Below are positions 49,401-59,701 of a stretch of 64,000 bases of DNA, piece after piece; position 1 is the stretch's first letter; each line of letters opens with the position of its first letter. Location of the stretch: positions 62,001-126,000 of the forward strand of contig SAXG01000017.1 of NCBI GenBank assembly GCA_012932865.1, in the 5' to 3' direction. The notes beneath the pieces are model-generated. The model saw only the letters and a list, made by a program, of their open reading frames with translations. It did no database searches and had not been told where the DNA came from. This DNA is from Amylostereum areolatum (Eukaryota > Basidiomycota > Agaricomycetes > Russulales > Stereaceae). A program made the position numbers and the translations under genes.

Positions 49401-49565
49401 ATTTTCTTCTGTCTTCAGTACCCGAGGAACGGTACCATCGGCCAACACACGATCGCGACGTGGTGGGGCAACAAGGGCGCGTTCGACACCATCGACGGGA
49501 ACGCTCTGCCACTGCGCCCGCTCGCACCAGGGCAGACGTTCGGTCCTCCCCCGGGCAGTTGGTAG
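46469..49565 (+). CDS. OPT-family oligopeptide transporter (isp4-like)
   Basis: Proton-coupled transporter of small peptides in the plasma membrane. It begins MSEYTADQKRTSDPDLDVEK with an acidic cytoplasmic N-terminus. Membrane segments include TLRAWVIGFLWAILLPGVNQ, FFFFRFPSVTVGQLVPLLLS and ALSFFPWVTWIAPNNIKVNQ. The family motif region is NPGPFTVKEHVIVNVMATVG. Later parts include QAITSNQLGLNVITELMIGY, then KVPPRQMFWCQVIATIVSGT and PATPLNFVPYVIVGFIFNYV. About ten short introns are needed. At 48736-48750 the frame changes: QALQFAQDL is followed one base out of phase by KLGHYMKVPPR, which together would form an OPT-typical run if one base were removed. Otherwise complete, ending FGPPPGSW. Confidence 0.95.
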
Positions 49566-50293
49566 ACAACCTACTTTTTCGGCCTTTCGATGCTTAGGGT
49601 TGCTGTGCGGTCTCATGTACTATTATGCTGTAACGAATGTAGAGATGTCAGTGACGCGATGTAAACTGCCACTAACGTTTTGTTTGTACGTTGATTTTTT
49701 GGTCTTTGAGCAATGAAGCTCGTGCTGGCCTGACTACGTCTAGAGGCTGTCTATAGACTTCCTACGCAACGAAAGATTTAATTCATGAGAGGACGAGTTG
49801 GATGATATTGATATCCTAGAAACTACGACCAGTGGCTTTCCTACGCCACGAAAGATTCAATTCATGGATGATATCCTATGTAGAACACGATCCTACTTGG
49901 AAGCAACGACTTCTGGTAATTTTTTGTACATCAGCTACAACAAGGAACGATCCAGCGCGGTGGATATTCTACATCTAAAACAAACGAGGGTCCGTGCAAC
50001 AGAGAGACTGGGATAGCAAATACAGTGTGGGGTACGGAATTAATGAAGACAATGCAGTGGGTGGTGGTATCGAAATGGAAGAAAGGGTATGAGGGATCCT
50101 TGAAAGCCAAAGGTCAGTAAGTACGAGAATACCAGACGATTGAAGCAGATGGCCATACCGATCGCATAGCTGCCATGATTATACCGAAAATGAAGAACCA
50201 AAGGATGAAGAGCAGGAGGGAGAAGTACAAGGACAGGGTGGGCGATGACGAGAATGATTGCAGTGGGAACTTCGAAGAACGGTTGGTGAACAA
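49566..50293. other. Convergent 3' region with an imperfect duplication
   Basis: About 730 bp between the stops of the OPT gene (+) and the three-RRM gene (-). AT-richer than its surroundings. The only structure is the direct repeat at 49759-49866. Confidence 0.55.
49759..49866. repeat. Imperfect direct repeat, 29 nt, offset 79 nt
   Basis: Copies at 49759-49787 and 49838-49866 share 27 of 29 positions (core CGAAAGATT, then AATTCATG). A GATGATAT...ATCCTA motif also recurs after each copy, so the original duplicated unit was probably about 79 nt. Confidence 0.8.
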
Positions 50294-52099
50294 TCAAACC
50301 CACGGGAGGAAGGATTCGCTGGCGGAGATGTGTCGCATGAGGTTGGAACGACGTGGGGTAGAGTCAGGCAAGGAGTCAAAGCTTTCCCTGTGGACAACGT
50401 AAGCGCGGTATAAAACAAACGAGAGATACAGAGAGACACGCACCACGATGCCGCAGAGCCGGAACGCGAGGGCACGCCGGAAGTTGGGAGAGACCTGTAA
50501 GACTGGTTTGGAGAAAGGAAGGCAGAGAAATCGGCAGGCGAGGCAAGGCCACGAGACACAGGCCGGGACATGCTGAAATAATCGGAGTCTTGATTGGTGA
50601 TGGCGCAGGTGGGGGGAGCAGAGAAGGTTCCCGAGTTTGAGTAGTTCAAGACGAACGGAGAAGCATGGGGGTTCAAGGAGGACGCGGAAGAGTTGCTGTT
50701 GCTTCGAGCCAACGTCGGAGGGGCGCCATGTCCGGTAGACTTGGTAGGTACGAACTGGACAGACAGCGCATGAACACCGTACGCCTGGCCATGGAGAGAG
50801 TCTTTTGCTTCCTGTGCGCTTGCGGGAGAATCATAAACGACGACGACAGAGTACAGGCCGTCCTGGGTGTTAGGCAGTCGATCAAGCTTCTTGACGGTAC
50901 CGAAGGGAAAGAAAAGAGGCTCGAGGTCCGAATGATGAGAGAAAAGCACCATGGGGATGTTGGACACAACCAACGTCGAGGATGGGGGTGTGGCTTCAGT
51001 GAAAGGATTGAAAAGCTGCGGACTGTTGGTGATGTCGGCCAAAGAGCGTCCAGGAGGTTGAACTGCGGTGGCTTGATTGCTGGCGAGGTCGAATCCCGGA
51101 GCTGGAGATACAGAACCGGCCGGCGAGTCCAAGGCAACAGTCCTATCACCACCATCCAGAAAGCCTGCGGGTGGAATGATCAGTAATATAGAGCCACAGA
51201 TACGTAAACGACCGTACCTTGAGAGCGCTGAACAACCGCCCAAGAGACGTCAATGGCCGAACCACTGCAGGAGCGATCAGTGCAATGCAATATAGCTTGA
51301 ACACTGTTGAAGATAAGCCTACCGTATATCGGTCCGAGAAATGTTATCCATAGCGAGTTTCGCTTCCGCGTGGGAGGACATTACAACGAAACCCCGGCGC
51401 CGCGACGCGTTATCAACCGTGGCCAGTATGACGCAGTGTGTGACGGTACCATAGCAGCCAAAAATTGAGGAAAGCTCAGACCTGTGTAGAAATGAGGGCC
51501 CTAAAAGTGTCGAACATATATGGATCTACTTACTTGGAGAGGTCGAAGGGTAGACCGAGCACGTAAAGGTTGCGACGAGTGTCGTTCCGCTTGTCCTGGG
51601 TATGAATGCGGAAAGAAGGGGGAGGACTCATGGCCGTCACCGTGCTAAACAAGTAGAGTGAGTGAAGAAACAAATATTGAAAGGGGAAAGAGTACATTGG
51701 CAGTCCTCTGACGGTATATCCGGACATGCACAAGGCTTTGCTGTATGGAGCGTGTCAAAGCATGAATAGAGGTCGGAGGGGCGGGGCTCACGCGACGGTA
51801 TCGTGAGAGTGAAACGTCAAGTGAACCGTCCTCTCATTGTCGTTGATCTCGGCAGTTTTGAGGTTGCCTGTGCTCTCGCGGTCAGACGGACATGGGCGGG
51901 GAAAGAGACAGGCGTACCAACGAGATTCGTGAAGAGTTCGACGACATCCCGCCCAGTAACTGGACGGTATTATCAGGAAATTTTATACGCGGTGAGATCG
52001 GCGGGATAAAAACACACCACCAGGAGGGACATTTTCAACTTTGACGGTGGAGACATCACGGTTGGCCTTGAAAGAAGATGACGCGGGATCGGCGATCAT
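50294..52099 (-). CDS. Protein with three RRM domains
   Basis: RNA-binding protein starting MIADPASSSFKANRDVSTVK. RRM1 runs from VKVENVPP, joined by splicing to VTGRDVVELFTNLVG, to CMSGYTVRGLPM. A short linker (MSPPPSFRIHTQDKR) leads to RRM2, RRNLYVLGLPFDLSK and RRRGFVVMSSHAEAKLAMDN. RRM3 begins TLVVSNIPMVLFSHHSDLEP, with FFPFGTVKKLDRLP and LYSVVVVYDSPASAQEAKDS. The C-terminus is Ser-rich and, after an intron with donor GTGCGT, ends ESFDSLPDSTPRRSNLMRHI...FLPWV. About six introns. Domain order recalls Mei2-like or other multi-RRM fungal regulators, but I cannot name an orthologue. It is divergent from the RAD51 paralogue with 296 bp between starts. Confidence 0.8.
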
Positions 52100-52395
52100 A
52101 GCTGAGCAAGAAGGTGGATCTGAAGATCCTTTTCGATGAAGCAAGAAGGAGAAGCAAGACGCGATACTCCACAGAAGATGCTGCGGAGAGAGTGGGCGGG
52201 ATGAGGAGGGAGAGAGAGAGAGAAAGAGAAGCAGAAGGGCGGCGGTTTTGAGAGCGGCACATTCGCACGCTGTCGATAGCGCGTCACGAGCACGTGATAT
52301 GAATGTCTTCATCATGTGATCGTGGACACGCTCTTCAACCACGGTGACGCGTCTTGACCGTTGTCCACGGCTGTCCTTCGTTGTATCCAACCTTT

Positions 52396-53827
52396 ATGTC
52401 CTCTCAGAACCATCACGCTAGCTCATCCCAAATATCTATCTTGCATAGGCTTTCTTCTAGCTCGCAATTCCCGGCCTCGCAACCGGCCTCGTCCGGAGAA
52501 CGCCCCTCAGCACATCCTGTTCGAAGTACCACATTCTTCAAGTACCCTTTTGATGCTTCCTAACTTGTCGCCAAGCGCACGCACCGTTTCCGTCGCAACT
52601 TCTCCGGAAGCAGCCGCCATGGATTTGCTTCCCAAGCGACTTCCCCGAGCTTAGGCCAAACCGCCTCGCAGTTCCTCCAAACGTCCAAGGCGAAGAAGAC
52701 GCCTTGTTCGTGTGCGCCGCTCGACCGCCTTCTCGACGGCGGCATCTCGAAAGGCGATATTCTCGAAATATCAGGACCGCCAGGTACGGCGAAGGAGCAC
52801 CTGGCCGTGCGGTTCGTCCGCGCTGCCGTGCGCAACGAAGAGGAAGTGTTGTTCGTGGGTACGTCCTCTTCGGTGCGTGCGTGGGGCGTGGAGCTGACGG
52901 AAGACGGGCCTTGTGGAAGACATGCAAAATATGGTGTCTGCAGATGCGCTCTCTGCCGCGCTCGGTTAGAGACGCTCTATTCCTCGTGGTTCGTTCCCGT
53001 CCAACTGTCATCCAGGATCGTCGACGGACGCGTTGCGCCGAGTGCATTATCACAATATCTACACGCTTTCGGAGCTCCTCGTGTTTCTACGCACGCTCCC
53101 CTCGTTCCTCGAGAAGCATCCGTCGGTAAGTGAAAGAAAAAAAATCCACGGTACGGCAGGGGTCCAAGTCGTCACCCTTTTATTTCCGGCACAGGTCACC
53201 CTCCTCGTTCTCAACTCGCTGTGGTTCCCCTTCCAGCAAACGTCTACGTACACTCGCTCGGAACGATCAACTCTTCTCACGAAAACGAAACAAGACCTGT
53301 CCAAACTCTGCGCGACCCAACGAGTGGCAGTAAGGCCTTTCTGAACGTCCGCAGCGCAACCTCTCACCTGTTTCAACGCAAGATCATTACCACGTCGCAG
53401 CTTTCCACCAAGCTCGTTCACGCGGACGGCAGCCCTGCAAATTTCGATACAGGGGCGAAGGCCGTTCTCGTACCGCAGCTGGGCGAGTGACGTTACCTCG
53501 CGCTCCGCTCATGTCGCTCATTGTCGACGGTTTAGGTACTGCATACCTTCCGTCCAGCTGGTCTTATCGAGTCATCATCGTCCCTGAGTCTCGGAGGACA
53601 GGGTATGTCCGTTCTCCGCACGTTGTATGCACGATATCTATCCTGTTCGTCCAGGGTTTTGCGCCTGCTCACGTCGCCTAAATACGGCGATTCGAGCGGG
53701 ATCCGACAAGAACAGTACGAGATTGTAAGTCCGAATCCCATTTTCCCACTCATAGGGTATCGAATAACACGCTCCCCGTCTCACGCAGGTGAACGGAGAG
53801 ATGGAAGATTCCAGTAATCAAACCTGA
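52396..53827 (+). CDS. RAD51 paralogue with degenerate Walker A
   Basis: RecA-fold protein of the RAD51-paralogue group, which assists RAD51 in homologous recombination. The core reads APLDRLLDGGISKGDILEIS, followed by GPPGTAKEHLAVRFVRAAVR and EEEVLFVDMQNMVSADALS. ALRRVHYHNIYTLSELLVFL, VTLLVLNSLWFPFQQT (Walker B position) and RKIITTSQLSTKLVHADGSP follow. It ends VNGEMEDSSNQT. The Walker A would normally be GxxxxGK(S/T); here it is GPPGTAKE, lacking the last Gly and the Ser/Thr. At least six short introns. The start is uncertain: MSSQNHHASSSQIS at 52396 needs an intron (for example GTACCA...CTTAG) to reach QTASQFLQTSKAKK. Which paralogue (RAD51C/D, XRCC2, RAD55/57) cannot be decided by eye. 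Confidence 0.8.
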
Positions 53828-54214
53828 AGCAGTCTCCTTTTGCTCGACTCGGATTCTCTTACTTTGCCTCCACCGCTCTTGATCCTCCATTCTATTCTCT
53901 ACGATGTATATTTTTCGCCGTCCTGTGTGTACCACGAACCGTCGTATATGCCATATACCCTCAGTTCCCCGGCGGGTGCGAGATCCAAGTTGAACGAGTT
54001 GGACTTGGAATAAGATTTTACACGAGCACGTGATGCACCCAAGCTGTTTGACGCGTTGGCCGCTTTCGTCACCGCCATCCTTGTCCGCACCCGCCATTGC
54101 CACCTACAGCCATTCCACATGCATCGCTCGCCCTCTCCTCTCTTCCAATAATTCATCCGTCGAACCGGGACCATCATCTACTTTTCTTGAATCATCCTTC
54201 GACCCGCCGACACC

Positions 54215-57011
54215 ATGGGTATCACCGGGCTGCTCCCGCTGCTCAAGTCCATCCAGGTCCAGAAACACCTCTCCGAGTTCCAGGGCCAAACGCTCGCCGT
54301 CGACGGCTACGTGTGGCTTCACCGCGGGACCTATGCGTGTGCCACCGACCTCGCCACCGGGCGTCGCACGACCAAGTGCGTATACCCTCCCCCCTCGCTC
54401 CCCGTCCGACGGCTCACGAGCGTCCCTGTGCGACTCCCAGATACGTCGACTACACGATGCAAAAGGTCCGCCTCCTCCGCGCGCACGGCATCCGGCCTTA
54501 CCTCGTCTTCGACGGGGGCCCGCTCCCCGCCAAGCGTGGCACCGAAGGCGAGCGCAAACAGCGGCGGGCCGAGAACAAGGCGCGCGGGGATGCGTTTGCG
54601 GCGCAGGGGAAACACACCGAGGCCCGCGAGTGCTACTGCAAATGCGTGGACGTGACCCCGCAGATGGCGTTCCAAGTGATCAAGGTGCGCGCGTCGCAGC
54701 CCGCTTTCCTTTCCCATCCCCGTCTCTTCGAAAGCGGGAAAAATTCAATCGGTCGTGTTTCACCCCCCCACCCCCCCTTTTCGGTCTTCTGTCGGGGATT
54801 TGCATGGGTCAATCGTCGGTGGCTAACGCCCCGTTGTGATTTTTTACAGGCCCTTCGGGCGGAGAAGATCCCTTACGTCGTCGCGCCCTACGAGGCCGAC
54901 GCGCAACTCGCCTTCCTCGAGCGGGAGGGCATCGTCGACGGGATCATCACCGAAGACTCGGACCTGCTCGTCTTCGGCTGCCAGCGCGTCCTCTTCAAAC
55001 TCGACTCGACCTCCGCCACCCTGACCTCCATCTCCCGCGCCGACTTCGGCTCCGTCCATCCGCCCGACGCCACGTCCAAAGCCAAGGGGAAGAGCGTGTC
55101 CCTCGCGGGATGGTCCGACACCCAGTTCCGCGCGATGGCGATCCTGAGCGGGTGCGACTACTTGCCGAGCGTGCCCGGGGTCGGTCTGAAGACGGCGGCG
55201 ACGCTGCTGAGGAAGCACAGGACACCGGAGGCGGCGATACGCGCGCTGAGGCTGGAGGGGAAGAAGGACGTGCCGCGGGGGTACACCGAGGCGTTCCACC
55301 GCGCGGAGAAGGTCTTTCTGCACCAACGCGTATACGACCCCAGCCAAGGGCGTCTCGTGCACTTGACACCCATACCGGACGGAACGGGCTGGTCGGCCGA
55401 GGACGAGGCGTACGTCGGCGAGTGAGTCCATATCGGTGCATGTATGCAGGGAAAATAGGGGGGCTTACTTCCCGACGGCAGGGACATGGCACCGGCGTTA
55501 GCGCAAAAGATAGCGTTGGGCGATGCAGACCCGGTCACGGGGCTGCCCATGGAGGACATCAATCCTTCCTACATTCCTCGCAGCGTGCGGCCCCTCCCGC
55601 TCGACGAGCACGACGTCAACCAGCCCTCGCCGGTATCAGCCAGAAAGGCCAAGGTCAAGGCCCACAACGGCAGCATCCTCAACTTCCTTGGTATATTTCC
55701 CTTCGGGCAATGTGGTAGATATCATAACTGACCCGCATCGACCTGCAGCGCCCAAGGCGAAATCCTCGCCGGCCCCTAGGTCCGTCTCCCATCCCCAACC
55801 GGTCGTGCAAAAAATCGTGGCCGGTCCGCGCGAGCGGAAAGCGCACGCTGCACGGACGTCATGGACCAAGACTTGAGTGCGAAGCGCAAGAAGCAGGACA
55901 GCCGTTCTCATTCGCACCATCGACGCCCGTCGAGCCCCTCGCCGCTGCCTGTGGCACACGCGGCCAGCCTAGGAAAACTTGCCGCCGCGCACGCTCGCGC
56001 AAAGCCGTTTCTTCGGGGCAGCCGCAGGCCCTTCGCGGCGACACTCTGCGCCCATGCCGGTGCACGACGTCATCGTGGTGTCTTCCGATGGCGAAGAGGA
56101 GGAGGAGGAGGTGTTCGGCATGCGCCGGGACGAGGAGGAAGAGGAAGACGTGGACTTTGACGTGCCCGACGAGGACCGGGTCGGGCAGGAGGACGGGTAC
56201 ATCTCGCCTGCGGCGTCGCTGACGCGGATGGACACGCCGGAGTTGTCGTCGCCCCCTCGCCCCCTGGGAGATGACGGCGATTTCGGGGCGGACGTGGAGG
56301 TGCTGTCCAGTCCGGAGCGCACTCGAGAACGTTGCAGGAGTTCGCTCGGTCGACAAGCGAGGGTGCTGGTGGAAGACACGCCGACGAAGCCCAAGGGGAA
56401 GGCGGCCGTCGATCTTCAAGTGGAGCCGAGGCTGCGGGGACCTGAGTTGTTCACGAGCAGCGACGTGGAGGTAGATGAGGAGGAAGAGGAGGGGGTGAGA
56501 CCGCCGCAGTGCTCGTTCGGGAGCGCGGGGTCGTCGACGCCGCCGTCGCGGGATTCGATGGTGGACATGGACGTGTTCGAGGTGGAGGTGGAGGAGGCGG
56601 AGGTGCGGCGAGAGGCGGTCGCGCAGGGATGGTGGGACAAGTGGGCGCGAAGCGGGCGCAAGGGGGTGGCAGGTGGGGGTATCCGGGTGGGGCAACCGCT
56701 GGTAAGCGAGTTCTGATATAATGCGTTGACCGTTCGAGCGGCGGCTGATGGGGGATGTCCAGAGCACGAGCAAGACACCGATGCGTCGGAGGGAGACGAC
56801 GGTGACGGCCGAGGGACGGCACCAGCCATTCCGGTTTCATCCCCAGAGCGCGCCGGGGAAGAGCGGGGTGCAGGGGAGTTGGACGGCGACGCCACGAGGG
56901 CGGGGGCCGTCGGGGCGGAAGAGCCTGGTGTTTTCCGAGCAGAAGGAGGAGGAGGTGGTGGAGGCGGGGGGAGCGAGGACGGCACGGGGGCGAGTGGGAG
57001 GGTGCCGGTAA
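54215..57011 (+). CDS. EXO1: Exonuclease 1 (EXO1), XPG/FEN1-type nuclease
   Basis: 5'-3' exonuclease and flap nuclease acting in mismatch repair and DNA end resection. It begins MGITGLLPLLKSIQ, since Gly2 is the mature N-terminus in this family. XPG-N: LAVDGYVWLHR and RPYLVFDGGPLPAKR. XPG-I: VVAPYEADAQLAFLEREGIV and ITEDSDLLVFGCQRV. Helix-3-turn-helix: SGCDYLPSVPGVGLKTAATL. These hold the metal-binding Asp/Glu set. The C-terminal half is disordered and acidic (HDVIVVSSDGEEEEEEVFG). Its frame appears to break several times between 55865 and 56000. After an intron (donor GTAAGC, acceptor GTCCAG) it resumes as TSKTPMRRRETTVTAEGR. The 3' end (57011) is provisional, because another frame continues as GKRFVGVRRGKELMDH. 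It follows the RAD51 paralogue by 387 bp on the same strand. Confidence 0.9.
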
Positions 57012-57575
57012 GGGGAAGAGGTTTGTGGGAGTGAGGCGGGGGAAGGAGCTGATGGATCACCTGCGGATCAGGATTGTTTTCAGGCGGGAGTGGGAGGAGA
57101 GGGTCGAGTCCGTGGCCGTCGCGCTCGCGCAGAGAGCGGTGGGACGCGCGCTGTATATTCGCGCCCTTCTCTTCTAATTCCTATTATCGTCTGCGTGACT
57201 TTTTCAGAAGAGGGAAGGAACGTGCGCCGAGTTGCGGGATCGTGGGTGTAGTTGGCACGCCTTGCCCAATCCAACGCGGCCGACAGGCGTTCCATTCGAA
57301 CCATGAAATCGCATTTATCGTCATTCCCGAACGGCAGCCGGCTTGCGACTTTGGGATGCGGCGGGCGTGGCCATCGCGCGTGGCCATGCCCTCGCCCTCT
57401 CGAGCGCCGTCAGTCCCTCCCTACTTATTACCTAGGTCCCCTCCCTCCCTCCATCCCCCGCCCCGACCCCCGCCCCCGCCCCCGCCTCGTTCCCCGCCCT
57501 CGCTCAGCTTCCGTACACCGTCCCCGCCCCCTCCCTCCCTGCTCATGACGTAGGCGCCGCACATCTCGCCTTGAG

Positions 57576-58924
57576 ATGTTTTCGTTCCCGGCTCCCACTC
57601 ACCTTCCGCGCTATCCCGGCGATTTCCTGTCCACTCCCAACCTCCTCACCGCCGCCGAGTCCCTTCCCCCCCATTCCTCCTCCCTCTGGAACGTCCACAA
57701 GACATACCACCCCATCCACCTCCCACAGCACCCGCCGCCCCCGTACACCCCCACTCCCCCCACCTACGCTCCCTACCTTCGTCGTCTCGAGACAGAGCTC
57801 GGCGCAGGCCCCGCGACGCCCAACCTTGCGCCTTGCGCGGCGTCGTCCATCCTAGACACGTCCCCAGACGCACGGTCGGACGGCGCGGTTCCTACGAATG
57901 GCTCCGTCTGGGACTTTGACCCCTACGCTCGAGAGCCTTCCCTCGCCCAATCCTCTGCCCACTCAGATCCTCCCTCTGCCCTCGCTCTCGTCCCCCCCGA
58001 CACCTGGAGCCCTTACGAACCCGACAACGACGACCTCGACTCCGCCGACCCCATCCCCGACGGTGACCACGACGCAGACCTACCTGTCCCGGACAGCGGC
58101 CTCGACCGCGAACGACCCCCCGCGTCAGGTCCTTCCCGACGTACGCGCAAGAGCCCCAAGATGCACCAATGCACCGTCTGCTCCAAGCAATTCCCCCGTC
58201 CGAGCGGTCTCCAAACCCACATGCACACCCACTCTGGCGAGAAACGTAAGCTTCTCACCTGTCCCCTCCTCCTCCCCCCCCCCTCTCCCCCGCGCTTCTC
58301 AAACCTGACCGTCGGATACCCACCCCAAATCGCAGCCTTCAAGTGTCCCGTGTCCGATTGTTCCAAGCGGTTCGCCGTACGGTCCAACGCCAAACGCCAC
58401 CTCCGCACCCACGGCATCCGTCCAGAGCCCGCCCCCGCCTTCCCCTTCGCCTCCTCCGCCTCCAAAGACGGCGGAGGGATGCGCTTCGTCCCGCAGTCGA
58501 GGGGCAGGCAGAAGGATCCCCGCCAGCCTCCGCCTCCTCCCGCCCCCGCGCCCCTTCGAGCCGATCATCCCCCTCCGCGATCTCGAAACGGTGCCGGACA
58601 TGGACATGTGGGATTGGGCGGGGGACAAGGCCGAGGGACACGGTCGTTCGGGGCCGGCGGCGCGCGGGCACACGGGTGCGGAGAACGACACCTGCTTGAA
58701 GACGTTGCCACCTGCGAGAGCGGGCGCCGGCGAGGAGCGCGATTCGTACGCCTGGGCGGGCGAGGAGCCTTACTATCACACCCAAGTGCGCGATTTCGTA
58801 TTCTTGACGTCCATGTCCTGTTGACGCGGTCCGATCTGTGCAGTGGAGAGGATTGCCCGGTCCCATACCGAGGTCGTGGTCTGTTTTGCAGCAAACAAAA
58901 CAGAGCTTGGCCGCTTGGCAGTAG
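57576..58924 (+). CDS. C2H2 zinc-finger transcription factor
   Basis: Starts MFSFPAPTHLPRYPGDF with a Pro/Ser-rich, partly acidic region of about 200 residues. Two classical C2H2 fingers follow: C-x2-C-x12-H-x3-H (CTVCSKQFPRPSGL...) and, after an intron, C-x4-C-x12-H-x3-H (CPVSDCSKRFAVRS...), linked by the typical HSGEK-PFK. The C-terminus, read in another frame after about 58480, includes FEPIIPLRDLETVPDMDMWD and GEERDSYAWAGEEPYYHTQ. A final intron (donor GTGCGC, acceptor GTGCAG) gives WRGLPGPIPRSWSVL and a stop at 58922-58924. The WRxLPGP ending recurs, from memory, in related basidiomycete zinc-finger proteins. The frame change is either an indel or an undetected intron. Target genes unknown. 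Confidence 0.85.
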
Positions 58925-59004
58925 GCGGGGGGAAGGTTTACTTTGCGGTGACTTTCCCCTTCCCTACTATCAAGCGGCCAAGCTCGCTTTTGTTTTCTGC
59001 AGAG
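58884..59004. repeat. Long imperfect inverted repeat (41-nt arms, 39-nt loop)
   Basis: Left arm 58884-58924, right arm 58964-59004. The arms pair over the cores GAGCTTGGCCGCTTG and AAACAAAA with only about six or seven mismatches. The loop has a further G-rich/C-rich pairing chance (GGGGAAGG with CCTTCCCC). The left arm coincides with the last codons and stop of the zinc-finger gene. It may be a 3'-end hairpin or a MITE-like remnant. No clear target-site duplication was seen. Confidence 0.8.
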
Positions 59005-59701
59005 CTGACCACGTTCTACGCGCCTTGACCTACCTTCTTCGCTGTTTTTGGTTTGGTGCTTTCGACTTATTTTAGGCGCATCGATGCTTCAGTGGAATTC
59101 TTTTTTTTTGCTATATTATTGGCTAATTTCGAGGGGATCGTGGGTGGTAACTTGTACGATACGCTAGCGAGCGAGCGAGATAACCTGTCCCTGCCATGTC
59201 GACGTCGAGCTGTACGCTTCTTTTGTATTCAGTGATATATACCCGCGTGTCGGATTGAGTTCGCAGAAAAGAAGGGGGAAGACGGGTCGGAAAGGAACGT
59301 ACGGCTGCAACCCGCCCGCTCGAATCGGCCAGAGGAACGGGTCATTCGAGGGAGGGAGAACGACGTCCGCATACGGTTTGGCAGAGAAGGTTGAAGGCTG
59401 AAGGCTGAAGTTTGACAGGTTGACATCGGGACCGGGGTGGCGCTGGGACGAGACCACGCATCCAAGGTGAAAGCCGATCTACCCAACGTGGAGGCGTCCT
59501 TGCCATCGCCATTCGCGTTCCCTCTCCCCAACGACCCTCTGAGCCCGCAAAGTCGGCGAAGGGAGGAGGGGGGCTTCGACGACGCATGGCCTCGCATGGC
59601 CTCCCGGCGTTTGAGTTTCGTATAAGTAAGTAAAAGGGTTCGACGGGCGGGTTTTTGTCCCTTCCACCAGAAGGCGAAGGGGCGAAACAGATGGTGAGGT
59701 C
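59005..59701. other. Convergent 3' region
   Basis: About 700 bp between the zinc-finger gene hairpin and the PIG-P stop. No supported gene. Includes a T run at 59100-59110 and the probable 3' untranslated regions. Confidence 0.5.

Noticed and set aside
49741..49880. CRISPR-like spaced repeat
   Set aside because: Only two imperfect copies, in a eukaryotic context.
55859..56773. 304-residue minus-strand open frame
   Set aside because: Antisense to the EXO1 C-terminal half; His/Arg/Pro-rich, a mirror of the acidic repeat codons.
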